Source: Acidobacteriota bacterium
GTDB lineage: Bacteria; Acidobacteriota; Terriglobia; Terriglobales; Acidobacteriaceae
Direction of reading: 5' to 3'
DNA length: 6,109 nucleotides
Assembly: GCA_003225655.1 (NCBI GenBank)
Contig: QIAW01000483.1
Span: 1 to 6,109, forward strand
Under the pieces are notes generated by a model, which was not told the origin of the DNA, searched no databases, and worked only from the letters and a program-made list of their open reading frames with translations. Below, in pieces: positions 1 through 5,472 of this stretch (positions are counted from its first letter, which is position 1; every line of letters starts with the position of its first letter). A program made the translations under genes and the position numbers.

Positions 1-717
1 AAAGACCTGCCCCCGATCGACGTGGTGCTGATCACCCATGCGCACTTTGATCACCTGCACCGGCCTTCACTGCGGGCCATCGCCCGCCTGAGCCGCCGCA
101 GATATGGGACCGCACCCATGATCGTCGTTCCCCATGATGTTCGCGATGTGGTCAGCGATCTGGGTTACCGAGAGGTTTGTGAACTCAACTGGTGGCAGAG
201 CTGGGAGCATGCGAATCTTACCGTCACCCATACCCCTTCGCAGCACTGGGGAGCGCGGATGCTCCACGATATTCACCGCGGATATGGCGGCTACGTAATC
301 GCAGCCGGCGGCTATTCGATTTACCACGCGGGCGATACCGCCTACTTCAAGGGCTTCCAGGAAATTGGACGGCGGCTTGAGCCGCAGATTGCGCTGCTGC
401 CCATTGGGGCTTACTCTCCTCCCGCGTTCCGCAACGTGCACACCAGTCCCGGCGATGCGGTGCAGGCATTTCGCGACCTCAACGCGCACTGGATGATTCC
501 CATGCACTACGGCACCTTCCGTCTCTCGCACGAGCCCATCGAAGAACCCCCGCAGCTTCTGGCCAGCGAAGCCAAAGCCGCGGGCGTCGAGGAAAAAGTC
601 CTGGTGCTGGAAGAAGGTAAGACGCGGATCTTCACGCTGCCCGGCCAGCGCAACATCAGGTACAGGAAGCCCGACCGGTGGAGCATTCCCAACTTAATAC
701 CCCATCAGAATTCTTAA
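1..717 (+). CDS. MBL-fold metallo-hydrolase, NAPE-PLD/UlaG-like (5' partial)
   Basis: The reading frame is open from base 1, so the N-terminal strand region lies outside the window; 238 residues are visible. The zinc-binding HxHxDH motif is present as THAHFDHLH (visible residues 12-20). It is followed by a QHWGARML segment, the bridging-metal Asp in YHAGDTAYF, an LPIGAYSPP segment and a late metal-ligand His in MHYGTF. HW after the first motif, GDT, PIGAY and HxGTF in this order are typical of the NAPE-hydrolysing phospholipase D-like branch of the metallo-beta-lactamase superfamily. These enzymes hydrolyse phosphodiester or related bonds with two metal ions. The bacterial substrate cannot be read from the sequence. 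The GTG at 22 is internal, because the residues before it (KDLPPID) fit the family. The last 24 bases overlap the end of the convergent glycerate kinase gene. Confidence 0.9.
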   Translation, partial: KDLPPIDVVLITHAHFDHLHRPSLRAIARLSRRRYGTAPMIVVPHDVRDVVSDLGYREVCELNWWQSWEHANLTVTHTPSQHWGARMLHDIHRGYGGYVIAAGGYSIYHAGDTAYFKGFQEIGRRLEPQIALLPIGAYSPPAFRNVHTSPGDAVQAFRDLNAHWMIPMHYGTFRLSHEPIEEPPQLLASEAKAAGVEEKVLVLEEGKTRIFTLPGQRNIRYRKPDRWSIPNLIPHQNS

Positions 718-2040
718 ATCGCGCACGTTGTTGCCGGTGGGCCCGGTGATGAGGGCATCTCCCAATGCTTCAAAAAACGGATAGGCATTGAAGCCGGCCA
801 GAGCAGCATCTGCCGATAATCCCTGCGAGTTCGCGCGAGAGAGAGTAGTTCCATCCACTACGGCGCCTGCAGCCGGGCTTATTCCGTCGATCCCGTCGCT
901 GCCGGCGCTTAATACGGTCACGTTTTCTCCAGCAATCTTGCAGGCGCAATCAAGCGCAAACTGCTGATTGCGTCCGCCAACGCCGGCAGTGTCAGGCGGC
1001 ACACGCACAGTCACCTCTCCCCCTGAGATCAGGCACACGCGCGCCGCGCCCCGGCGCAGCTTGCGTAAACGCTCCAGCAGATAGCCGGCTGCGCGGCCGT
1101 ACTCCCAATCGTCGCAGGTGTTATCAATTTCCACGGCAAAGCCGGCGAGGGCAGCCTGGGTGGCTGCCGCCTTCTGTAAAACCGCGTTGGAGAGAATGGG
1201 CCACCAACGCGAGTTATGAGACACTCCGTCTTCATATTTCGGAGTCTCTTCCAGTAGTTTCTTCGCGAAGAGGTCGCGCACCGAAATGGGAAATGCGTCG
1301 AGCAATCCATGCTTTTGCGCAATCTCGTAACATTCCGCCGAGGTCGTGGAATCGGGCATGGTCGGCCCGGAAGCCAGAGCGTCGAGCGCCGATTCGGGAA
1401 CATCGGAGACTAGAATCGAAACCTGCTGCACGTTTTCTACGCCAGCACCGGAATTGGCCGCGAGCGCCATGCGCCCTCCCTTCACTGCTGAAAGGTGCTT
1501 GCGAATCGCATTGATTTCCACGATGGGAGCGCCGCAATTTACCAGCGCGCGATAGGTGGCGATGAGATCATCAAGAGTGATTTCGTCATCCAGCGGCTTT
1601 TCCACCATGCTGGAGGCTCCGCCGCTGATCAGATAAATCACTAGCGTGGGACCGGCGAGCGAACCCAGGGAACCCAGGATGGCGCTGGCGGCGCGCACAG
1701 ATTCGGCGTTGGGCAGGGGATGTCCGCCGGCAAAGTGCCGGAACCCTTCCAGCATAGGCTGCGTTTCCGCCGATGGCGCTGGCGGCGCGACCACAATTCC
1801 GCCAGCCATCATTCCCAGTTGCCGCTTGAGCGCCTGCGCCATGGGATAGGCCGCTTTACCCATGGCCACCACAAAGACCCGTGAAAACGAGTTCAGATCA
1901 TGCAGGTCTTCGCCCACCCGCAAGAGCCGCCGGCTGACTTCGACGTGCTTTTCAAATGATTTCTCGACGCTAGTCTCCGCCAGCGCCGAAAGAAAAATCT
2001 GCCGTGCCAGCGCGCGCATGTCGTGGGCAGTATTAAACAT
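694..2040 (-). CDS. Glycerate 2-kinase, type 2 (DUF4147/MOFRL family)
   Basis: The 448-residue protein has the usual length and layout of class II glycerate kinases (GckA/TtuD), which phosphorylate D-glycerate with ATP, normally to 2-phosphoglycerate. The N-terminal DUF4147 domain shows VVAMGKAA (57-64), GHPLPN (106-111), LISGGASSM (137-145) and NAIRKHLSAVKGGRMA (177-192). The C-terminal MOFRL domain shows ISGGEVTV (338-345), GVGGRNQQ (353-360), SAGSDGIDG (378-386) and ITGPTGNN (431-438). The frame is intact. The start is the ATG at 2040, the only start close behind an upstream in-frame stop at 2053-2055; no good Shine-Dalgarno precedes it. A second ATG at 2019 is possible. The role would be entry of glycerate into lower glycolysis, for example from serine, glyoxylate or sugar-acid breakdown. 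No pathway partner lies nearby. The gene ends inside the convergent MBL hydrolase gene. Confidence 0.93.
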   Translation of the reverse strand: MFNTAHDMRALARQIFLSALAETSVEKSFEKHVEVSRRLLRVGEDLHDLNSFSRVFVVAMGKAAYPMAQALKRQLGMMAGGIVVAPPAPSAETQPMLEGFRHFAGGHPLPNAESVRAASAILGSLGSLAGPTLVIYLISGGASSMVEKPLDDEITLDDLIATYRALVNCGAPIVEINAIRKHLSAVKGGRMALAANSGAGVENVQQVSILVSDVPESALDALASGPTMPDSTTSAECYEIAQKHGLLDAFPISVRDLFAKKLLEETPKYEDGVSHNSRWWPILSNAVLQKAAATQAALAGFAVEIDNTCDDWEYGRAAGYLLERLRKLRRGAARVCLISGGEVTVRVPPDTAGVGGRNQQFALDCACKIAGENVTVLSAGSDGIDGISPAAGAVVDGTTLSRANSQGLSADAALAGFNAYPFFEALGDALITGPTGNNVRDLRILMGY

Positions 2041-2196
2041 GTTGCATTGATTTTATTGCAGCAGCCGTCCGGTACGCCGTTATGTATGCATTCAGTGAAC
2101 TTCATGTGTTCTAGAACGCAAGCGTAAGAGAAGCACAGGGTTGACGTTACCTTGCGGCTCAGTACAACGCGACACCCGCCTCCTACGCGATTGACC
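2041..2196. other. Spacer upstream of glycerate kinase
   Basis: This 156-base gap should hold the promoter of the minus-strand kinase gene. I could not pick out a convincing -35/-10 pair. The only structure noticed is a 10-base perfect palindrome, GTTCTAGAAC, at about 2108-2117. It could be an operator half-site pair or chance. An open frame starting at an ATG at 2105 runs into the kinase gene and looks like an out-of-frame shadow. Confidence 0.4.
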
Positions 2197-2712
2197 TCAG
2201 GCAGATGGAGCCAGAGGACGGTCCCCTCGCTCTACGGAAGTAACCTGAGTCTTGCCTACGACTGTTAGAACAAATGGAATTGTCGCCTGAGACTTGGGGA
2301 CCTTTCTGCCCGCCCACTGGACGTACTTCGCCTCCCGAATCGTCACCCCGGCATCATCGACGGTAGCTTCGCGCGGCTGCGCAATCTTGAGGTGGATGGG
2401 AGAGCCTTGTGGCAGTGGACGCAGATAAAAATGTAGGCCGGGGCCGAGCGCTCGCACCGACTGCACAATAAACGTCGCGGCGGAATGACCTGGCAGCTCC
2501 GAATCCCACGTTAGCACGCGCACGCTTCTTCCAACAAACGGTTGCAGCCGCTGCGCGAATTGATTTGTCTTTCCGAAGAGACTGATGCCCGCAAGGAAAA
2601 GCAGCAGCACAAGCACCGGCAGGAACGGTTGCGCGATGCGGCCGCTTACCCAAACAATTCCTAAGGCGATTCCTGCGAAAACCAGCGCGATGCCGACGAA
2701 CTTCGGATGCAT
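2197..2712 (-). CDS. Small membrane-anchored protein of unknown function
   Basis: I do not recognise this 171-residue protein. Two hydrophobic segments, about residues 5-23 and 28-46, form an N-terminal hairpin with a short basic turn (GRIAQ). Behind them is a soluble domain of about 120 residues. It is rich in beta-type stretches (SVRVLTWDSELPG, HFYLRPLP, IPFVLTVVG) and ends in a polar tail. There are no cysteines and no obvious catalytic motif. The start is the ATG at 2712, which places the first hydrophobic segment at the N-terminus; the upstream Shine-Dalgarno is weak. Third positions are mostly G or C, as in neighbouring genes, which supports real coding. A 156-base gap separates its end from the glycerate kinase start, so it may be its own unit. 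Confidence 0.7.
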   Translation of the reverse strand: MHPKFVGIALVFAGIALGIVWVSGRIAQPFLPVLVLLLFLAGISLFGKTNQFAQRLQPFVGRSVRVLTWDSELPGHSAATFIVQSVRALGPGLHFYLRPLPQGSPIHLKIAQPREATVDDAGVTIREAKYVQWAGRKVPKSQATIPFVLTVVGKTQVTSVERGDRPLAPSA

Positions 2713-2746
2713 TGGCGAAAGTATATCCCAAGCTGATCGCAGTCCC

Positions 2747-2857
2747 TCAATCCTTCAGCAGCTCGGGATGGCTCTTCTCCAGCCAGACGACAACTTTGCG
2801 GTGCAGTTCGTCCGCGGGAGAGGTCCTCTTCAGATCATGAGCACGCCTAAGAAGCAT
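2747..2857 (-). CDS. Possible 36-residue protein or gene remnant
   Basis: In the 185-base gap after exbD, a short minus-strand frame runs from an ATG at 2857 to a TGA at 2747-2749. It reads MLLRRAHDLKRTSPADELHR and continues with VVVWLEKSHPELLKD. The product would be charged, amphipathic and helical. The second half has G or C at most third codon positions, as in real genes of this window. No Shine-Dalgarno precedes the ATG, and an in-frame stop lies just upstream (2870-2872). It may be a tiny gene, the surviving 3' end of a lost gene, or chance. I do not recognise the sequence. Confidence 0.25.
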   Translation of the reverse strand: MLLRRAHDLKRTSPADELHRKVVVWLEKSHPELLKD

Positions 2858-2897
2858 TTCAGGCTTTGACTACCACGTTCGTTCGTGAGAATGGTTT

Positions 2898-3316
2898 TTA
2901 ATTCTTGCGCATAGTCATTAGGGCAACATTATCCACACCCACAGCATGGGCCGTATCAGCCGCTTGCGCGATGTAGCGAAAATCAATTTCCCGATCGCTG
3001 GTCAGAAAAGGGTCTTATCGCCGCGCGTCTTGAAGGCTTGCTGCAACGTATCACCCAGCACGCTCCACTCCACCTTCTGGTGATTCAGGGCAAGCTGAAC
3101 GGCGCCGGCAGAGCCAGCAGCAAAGCTGAGCTGGAGAACCACCACGCGTTCAGGCTCAGCCGGTTGACCTGTGGCCGGACGCGGGATTCGCGCCCCTTCT
3201 CCCTTTGGCGTCAAAGGCGTAATCAGCAGAAAAGTGACCAGCAATACCAGCAGAACATCAATAAGCGGAGTAACGTTGATGGTCGCGCTATTTTTTCCGC
3301 TTGCGCTGAAGGCCAT
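2898..3316 (-). pseudogene. exbD: ExbD/TolR biopolymer transport protein, frameshifted
   Basis: ExbD/TolR proteins are inner-membrane partners of ExbB/TolQ; the complex uses the proton gradient to energise TonB-dependent uptake or Tol-Pal function. The start is the ATG at 3316, with a near-perfect AGGAGG five bases upstream. This gives MAFSASGKNSATINVTPLID, matching the family N-terminus. The single membrane helix spans about residues 18-35 and holds the conserved Asp at residue 20. In the original frame the protein stops after DKTLF at the TGA 3002-3004 (104 residues). One frame over, the text continues as SDREIDFRYIAQAADTA and ends ...GVDNVALMTMRKN with a TAA at 2898-2900. This is the normal ExbD C-terminus. 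One extra T in the T4 run at 3006-3009 would restore a 139-residue protein of normal family length. The gene lies 48 bases behind the upstream hypothetical gene. No exbB or tonB is in the window. Confidence 0.88.
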
Positions 3317-3321
3317 TATCT

Positions 3322-3327
3322 CCTCCT
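3322..3327 (-). promoter_or_regulatory. Ribosome binding site that sets the exbD start
   Basis: Read on the minus strand, AGGAGG sits five bases before the ATG at 3314-3316. It decides against an in-frame GTG at 3340, which would add eight residues (MSNPEEEI) and has only a weak GAGGG further upstream. The extra residues would themselves be encoded by the Shine-Dalgarno region. Confidence 0.75.
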
Positions 3328-3364
3328 CAGGATTTGACACCTGCGGCCCTCGCGAAGTTCCCGT

Positions 3365-3967
3365 TTACGACTCGCTGGCCAGGGCCAGCCATGCGACCAG
3401 CGCAGCGAATTTTTCATCCTGGCTCCAGGGCGGGCCCATGGGCTTGCCCATCTCGGCGATGCGGCGCCGCAGCTCATCGGCTGAGATACGCAATCTGGCT
3501 GTACCCTGCACAAACAGTTCGCGCTCGCGGATTCGCGTAACCGGAATTTTGCAATGCTCGCTCGCATGGGCAAGTACGTCGCGGAAAAGCATGCCTTCGG
3601 CGGTGTGCAGCAGCGGATGCGAGTTCAGAATTTTTTCCAGGTTTGGCAGCATGCGGCCCGATCCATCGAGGACACCGCAGCCGCACACGTCGTAACCTTT
3701 CTTGCGAAGCTCGGTAATGGCGGCGCGTACACACTGCCGCGCCAGGAGCTTTGACTTTCGAGCGCATTCGCGCAGCAGCTTATCAGCCTGTTTGAGCTCC
3801 AGTTCTGCCGCGGCGTGATAGGGCTGCCTGGCGTGCCGATCTCGCGGATCAACAAGCTCCATGCGTCTGCGATCAACGACCACCGGTGAGCGCAGCGGCC
3901 CGATGACCGCCACCAGCGCCGCCCATCCCGAGTGTGCGCGGAAGCCCAAAGCTGCGTGGGTCGTCAT
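3365..3967 (-). CDS. Conserved hypothetical protein
   Basis: This 200-residue soluble protein has no signal peptide or membrane segment. It resembles a family I recall from acidobacterial genomes without an assigned function. Recognisable blocks are GFRAHSGWAALVAV (8-21), VVDRRRMELVDP (30-41), QPYHAA (48-53), GYDVCGCGVLDGSGR (91-105), an SHPLLHTAEGMLFRDVL stretch (116-132), and a C-terminal GPPWSQDEKFAALVAW. The start of the protein, a short beta strand, a conserved acidic residue and a later glycine-rich loop, gives a faint impression of an RNase H/actin-like fold; this is only a guess. Residues 54-90 are strongly basic and helical. The start is the ATG at 3967, which places the first conserved block at residue 8; no clear Shine-Dalgarno is visible. 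Its end is 48 bases upstream of the exbD ATG on the same strand, so co-transcription is likely. Confidence 0.8.
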   Translation of the reverse strand: MTTHAALGFRAHSGWAALVAVIGPLRSPVVVDRRRMELVDPRDRHARQPYHAAAELELKQADKLLRECARKSKLLARQCVRAAITELRKKGYDVCGCGVLDGSGRMLPNLEKILNSHPLLHTAEGMLFRDVLAHASEHCKIPVTRIRERELFVQGTARLRISADELRRRIAEMGKPMGPPWSQDEKFAALVAWLALASES

Positions 3968-4022
3968 GCTGGAAATTGTACTGCAGCGGGCGGATTACGC
4001 ATCTGGATCCCTGTGTAAGTAT

Positions 4023-4048
4023 GGCTCTTTCTTAAAGAGGCCGAGGCT
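4023..4048. repeat. REP-like repeat, degenerate copy
   Basis: The 15-mer AAAGAGGCCGAGGCT at 4034-4048 matches the one at 4081-4095 at 14 of 15 positions. Its left part also pairs with the preceding GGCTCTTT at 4023-4030 to form a small hairpin (CTCTTT, loop CTT, AAAGAG). The expected right-hand arm AGCC is decayed to ATGGCT, so this looks like an old copy. Confidence 0.5.
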
Positions 4049-4080
4049 ATTGATGGCTAAATAATAATGTCCTACCAGCA

Positions 4081-4103
4081 AAGAGGCCGGGGCTAAAAGC
4101 CCA
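4081..4103. repeat. REP-like palindromic repeat, second copy
   Basis: AAAGAGGCCGGGGCT is followed by AAAAGCCC. GGGCT and AGCCC pair across a three-base AAA loop. The motif shares its core (GGCT, A-rich loop, AGCC) with the palindrome 20 bases to the right and its left flank with the copy at 4034. Closely spaced related palindromes in an intergenic gap are typical of REP/BIME-type elements. Confidence 0.55.
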
Positions 4104-4122
4104 AGACTCAACGAACCCTTTT

Positions 4123-4142
4123 CCCCGGCTTAAAAGCCGGGG
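4123..4142. repeat. Perfect palindrome at the hydrolase stop codon
   Basis: CCCCGGCTT, a two-base AA loop and AAGCCGGGG form a nine-pair hairpin; the coordinates may be off by a base. On the minus strand it overlaps the last four codons and the TAA stop of the alpha/beta hydrolase. It might act as a transcript 3' end structure. However, no U-rich run follows it in the direction of that gene, so it is not a standard intrinsic terminator. It belongs with the two neighbouring GGCT-core repeats. Confidence 0.65.
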
Positions 4143-4801
4143 CTCCCACCGTGCGTCGCGAGCAGCGTTTCGTTGACCCAGTGCTCAATGGCGCTGCGCA
4201 CCTGGTCGAGTTTGCCTTCAAAGAAGTGGCCCACGCCTTCAATCACAACGAATTGCCTGGGCCCGGGCACTGAGGCAATGACCTTTTGCAGCTCGGGCAG
4301 CGGTGCGAATTCGTCATGGGCGCCGCTGATGAAGAGCTTGGGTTTGGCGCATTCCCGCAGAAAGTTATAAGCGTAGAGCCGGCCCTCGGCCTCGACCGGT
4401 GTTCCGAGCGAGATGATGCCCGCAACCCGCGGATCAGGACACGAAGCGCGCAAACCGACGGCGGCGCCAAACGAGAAGCCGCAGAAAATGATTGGCAAAT
4501 GAAATTGGTCATCCAGCCAGTCAAGCGCGGCGCGGACATCTTCCACCTCACCCTGACCGTGATGGTGGGTCCCTTCGCTCAATCCGGCGCCGCGAAAATT
4601 AAAGCGCAGCGCGGGAAATCCCAGACTGTTCAGCGCCTTCATGGCGTTGAACACAACCTTGTTGTGCATGGTGCCGCCATGCAGTGGGTGCGGATGGCAC
4701 ACCAAAGCGGCGTGCGTCGCATGAGGCGCGCCGGTGTTCAGCAATGCTTCCAGCTTTCCCGCGGGTCCGGTGAGAAAGAGGCTCTTGATCTCAGCGGTCA
4801 C
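4130..4801 (-). CDS. Alpha/beta hydrolase, COG2945-like
   Basis: With the GTG at 4801 as start the protein has 223 residues, normal for this small soluble serine hydrolase family. The CHPHPLHGGTMHNKVV motif (35-50) holds the oxyanion region. RFNFRGAGLSEG (66-77) is the typical strand-loop. The nucleophile is Ser110 in CGFSFGA, the acid is probably Asp163 in SGAHDEF and the base is His192 in GVGHFFEG. The natural substrate is unknown for the family; esterase-type activity is likely. The frame is open further upstream to an ATG at 5062, but those 87 residues are antisense-like, proline/arginine-rich noise inside the upstream gene. AAGGAAG stands about nine bases before the GTG. The start overlaps the end of the membrane-protein gene by 11 bases, which indicates translational coupling. 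The last residues (GSPGF) and the stop are encoded by a palindromic repeat, so the C-terminus may be extended. Confidence 0.9.
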   Translation of the reverse strand: MTAEIKSLFLTGPAGKLEALLNTGAPHATHAALVCHPHPLHGGTMHNKVVFNAMKALNSLGFPALRFNFRGAGLSEGTHHHGQGEVEDVRAALDWLDDQFHLPIIFCGFSFGAAVGLRASCPDPRVAGIISLGTPVEAEGRLYAYNFLRECAKPKLFISGAHDEFAPLPELQKVIASVPGPRQFVVIEGVGHFFEGKLDQVRSAIEHWVNETLLATHGGSPGF

Positions 4802-5441
4802 TGAGCAGTTCTTCCTTGTGATTGGTCTTGGTGGGAATGAAATCAAACTCGTATCTCTTGGCAAACTGCAGAAGGGCTGAGGCTGCTGCGGGATCCGCGG
4901 GGACACTCCACTCATTGGCGGCCGCAAGAGGCGTGGCGCCCGGAATCGCCTGCAATCCGGCCAGCACCTCGGAATCGCCGGTTGGCGCGGTGACAAAGCG
5001 CACCAGAAATCCGCCGCCCGCGCAGGCCATGATGGAGCGCAGCGACTCGCGTATCCACTCATGGCTCAGGCGGTAAACAGAAATGACCAGGACCACGAGC
5101 AGCAGCAAGCCCAGCAGACTCAATTGAATGATCAGGCTGCTGTTTGCAAGCACGGGCTTGATGCCGCGGGTAATCACCACCAGGTAAGCAATGCAGCACA
5201 TCCAGGCGATAGCCGCCCAGAGTTTTCCAGCGATGCTCAAGCGGCGAATTGACTTATGGTCTTGAATCGGCGTAATGAGGAACAGGTAATCCGCTGCCAG
5301 GAACACCAGCACCAGTTCCCACCACAGGCGCTGCTGCCCCCGGTTGATAAACCATTGCCAGCGCGTAAACAACACGGCGACGATGCAGATGGCAATGCCC
5401 ATCCAGAGATAAGAGAGGCCCGGACTGCGAGTCAGCTTCAT
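4791..5441 (-). CDS. Four-helix membrane protein of unknown function
   Basis: I do not recognise this 216-residue protein. Four hydrophobic segments lie at about residues 9-26, 40-57, 71-91 and 102-123, followed by a soluble C-terminal domain of about 90 residues. The basic N-terminus (MKLTR) and the loop QDHKSIRR fit an N-in, C-in topology with the tail domain in the cytoplasm. The tail contains ACAGGGFLVRFV and FDFIPTKTNHKEELLSDR but no motif I can name. The first membrane region is unusually rich in tryptophan. The start is the ATG at 5441, with AAGG about nine bases upstream. Its end overlaps the alpha/beta hydrolase start by 11 bases, so the two are very probably made together. It is divergent from the M20 peptidase, with only 31 bases between the starts. 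Confidence 0.8.
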   Translation of the reverse strand: MKLTRSPGLSYLWMGIAICIVAVLFTRWQWFINRGQQRLWWELVLVFLAADYLFLITPIQDHKSIRRLSIAGKLWAAIAWMCCIAYLVVITRGIKPVLANSSLIIQLSLLGLLLLVVLVISVYRLSHEWIRESLRSIMACAGGGFLVRFVTAPTGDSEVLAGLQAIPGATPLAAANEWSVPADPAAASALLQFAKRYEFDFIPTKTNHKEELLSDR

Positions 5442-5472
5442 TTATTAGGACCTTCAGTTTATCCTCTTTAAC
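5442..5472. promoter_or_regulatory. Very short divergent intergenic region
   Basis: Only 31 bases separate the start codons of the membrane protein (minus) and the M20 peptidase (plus). It contains the minus-strand Shine-Dalgarno (AAGG in CTGAAGGTCC). There is no room for two full promoters, so at least one must lie inside the opposite gene. I could not identify either by eye. Confidence 0.4.

Larger units (their letters stand above)
3968..4129. other. Intergenic spacer with REP-like elements
   Basis: This 162-base gap lies between the hydrolase end and the conserved hypothetical gene, both on the minus strand. It contains related GGCT-core repeats, listed separately. The part next to the hypothetical gene (3968-4022) should contain that gene's promoter, but only a weak -10-like TACAAT is visible on the minus strand about ten bases before the ATG, with no matching -35. 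Confidence 0.5.

Noticed and set aside
1893..2105. 70-residue minus-strand frame starting with an ATG at 2105
   Set aside because: Most of it is an out-of-frame shadow of the glycerate kinase N-terminus, and the unique part is short with no ribosome binding site.
2108..2117. GTTCTAGAAC palindrome as a regulator operator
   Set aside because: It is a single 10-base palindrome with no second site and no mapped promoter; chance cannot be excluded, so it is mentioned only within the spacer entry.
2354..2731. 125-residue minus-strand frame
   Set aside because: It is a shadow of the 171-residue membrane-anchored protein in another frame and is rich in arginine and alanine as expected for a GC-rich shadow.
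3002..3010. Programmed -1 ribosomal frameshift in exbD
   Set aside because: The site is not a full X XXY YYZ slippery heptamer (CTT would have to re-pair as CCT) and I saw no strong stimulatory structure. A one-base loss in a T run is simpler, although slippage on TTTT is not excluded.
4123..4142. Rho-independent terminator for the hydrolase transcript
   Set aside because: The hairpin is strong but is followed on the minus strand by GGGGAAAAGGG, not a U tract, and it overlaps the stop codon.
4802..5062. Upstream extension of the alpha/beta hydrolase to an ATG at 5062
   Set aside because: The added 87 residues overlap the membrane-protein gene, are low-quality proline/arginine-rich sequence and do not belong to the hydrolase fold. 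The GTG at 4801 has a Shine-Dalgarno and starts right before the conserved domain.
5256..5471. 71-residue plus-strand frame upstream of the peptidase
   Set aside because: It is antisense to the N-terminal part of the membrane protein, glutamine/histidine/proline-rich, with no homology recognised.
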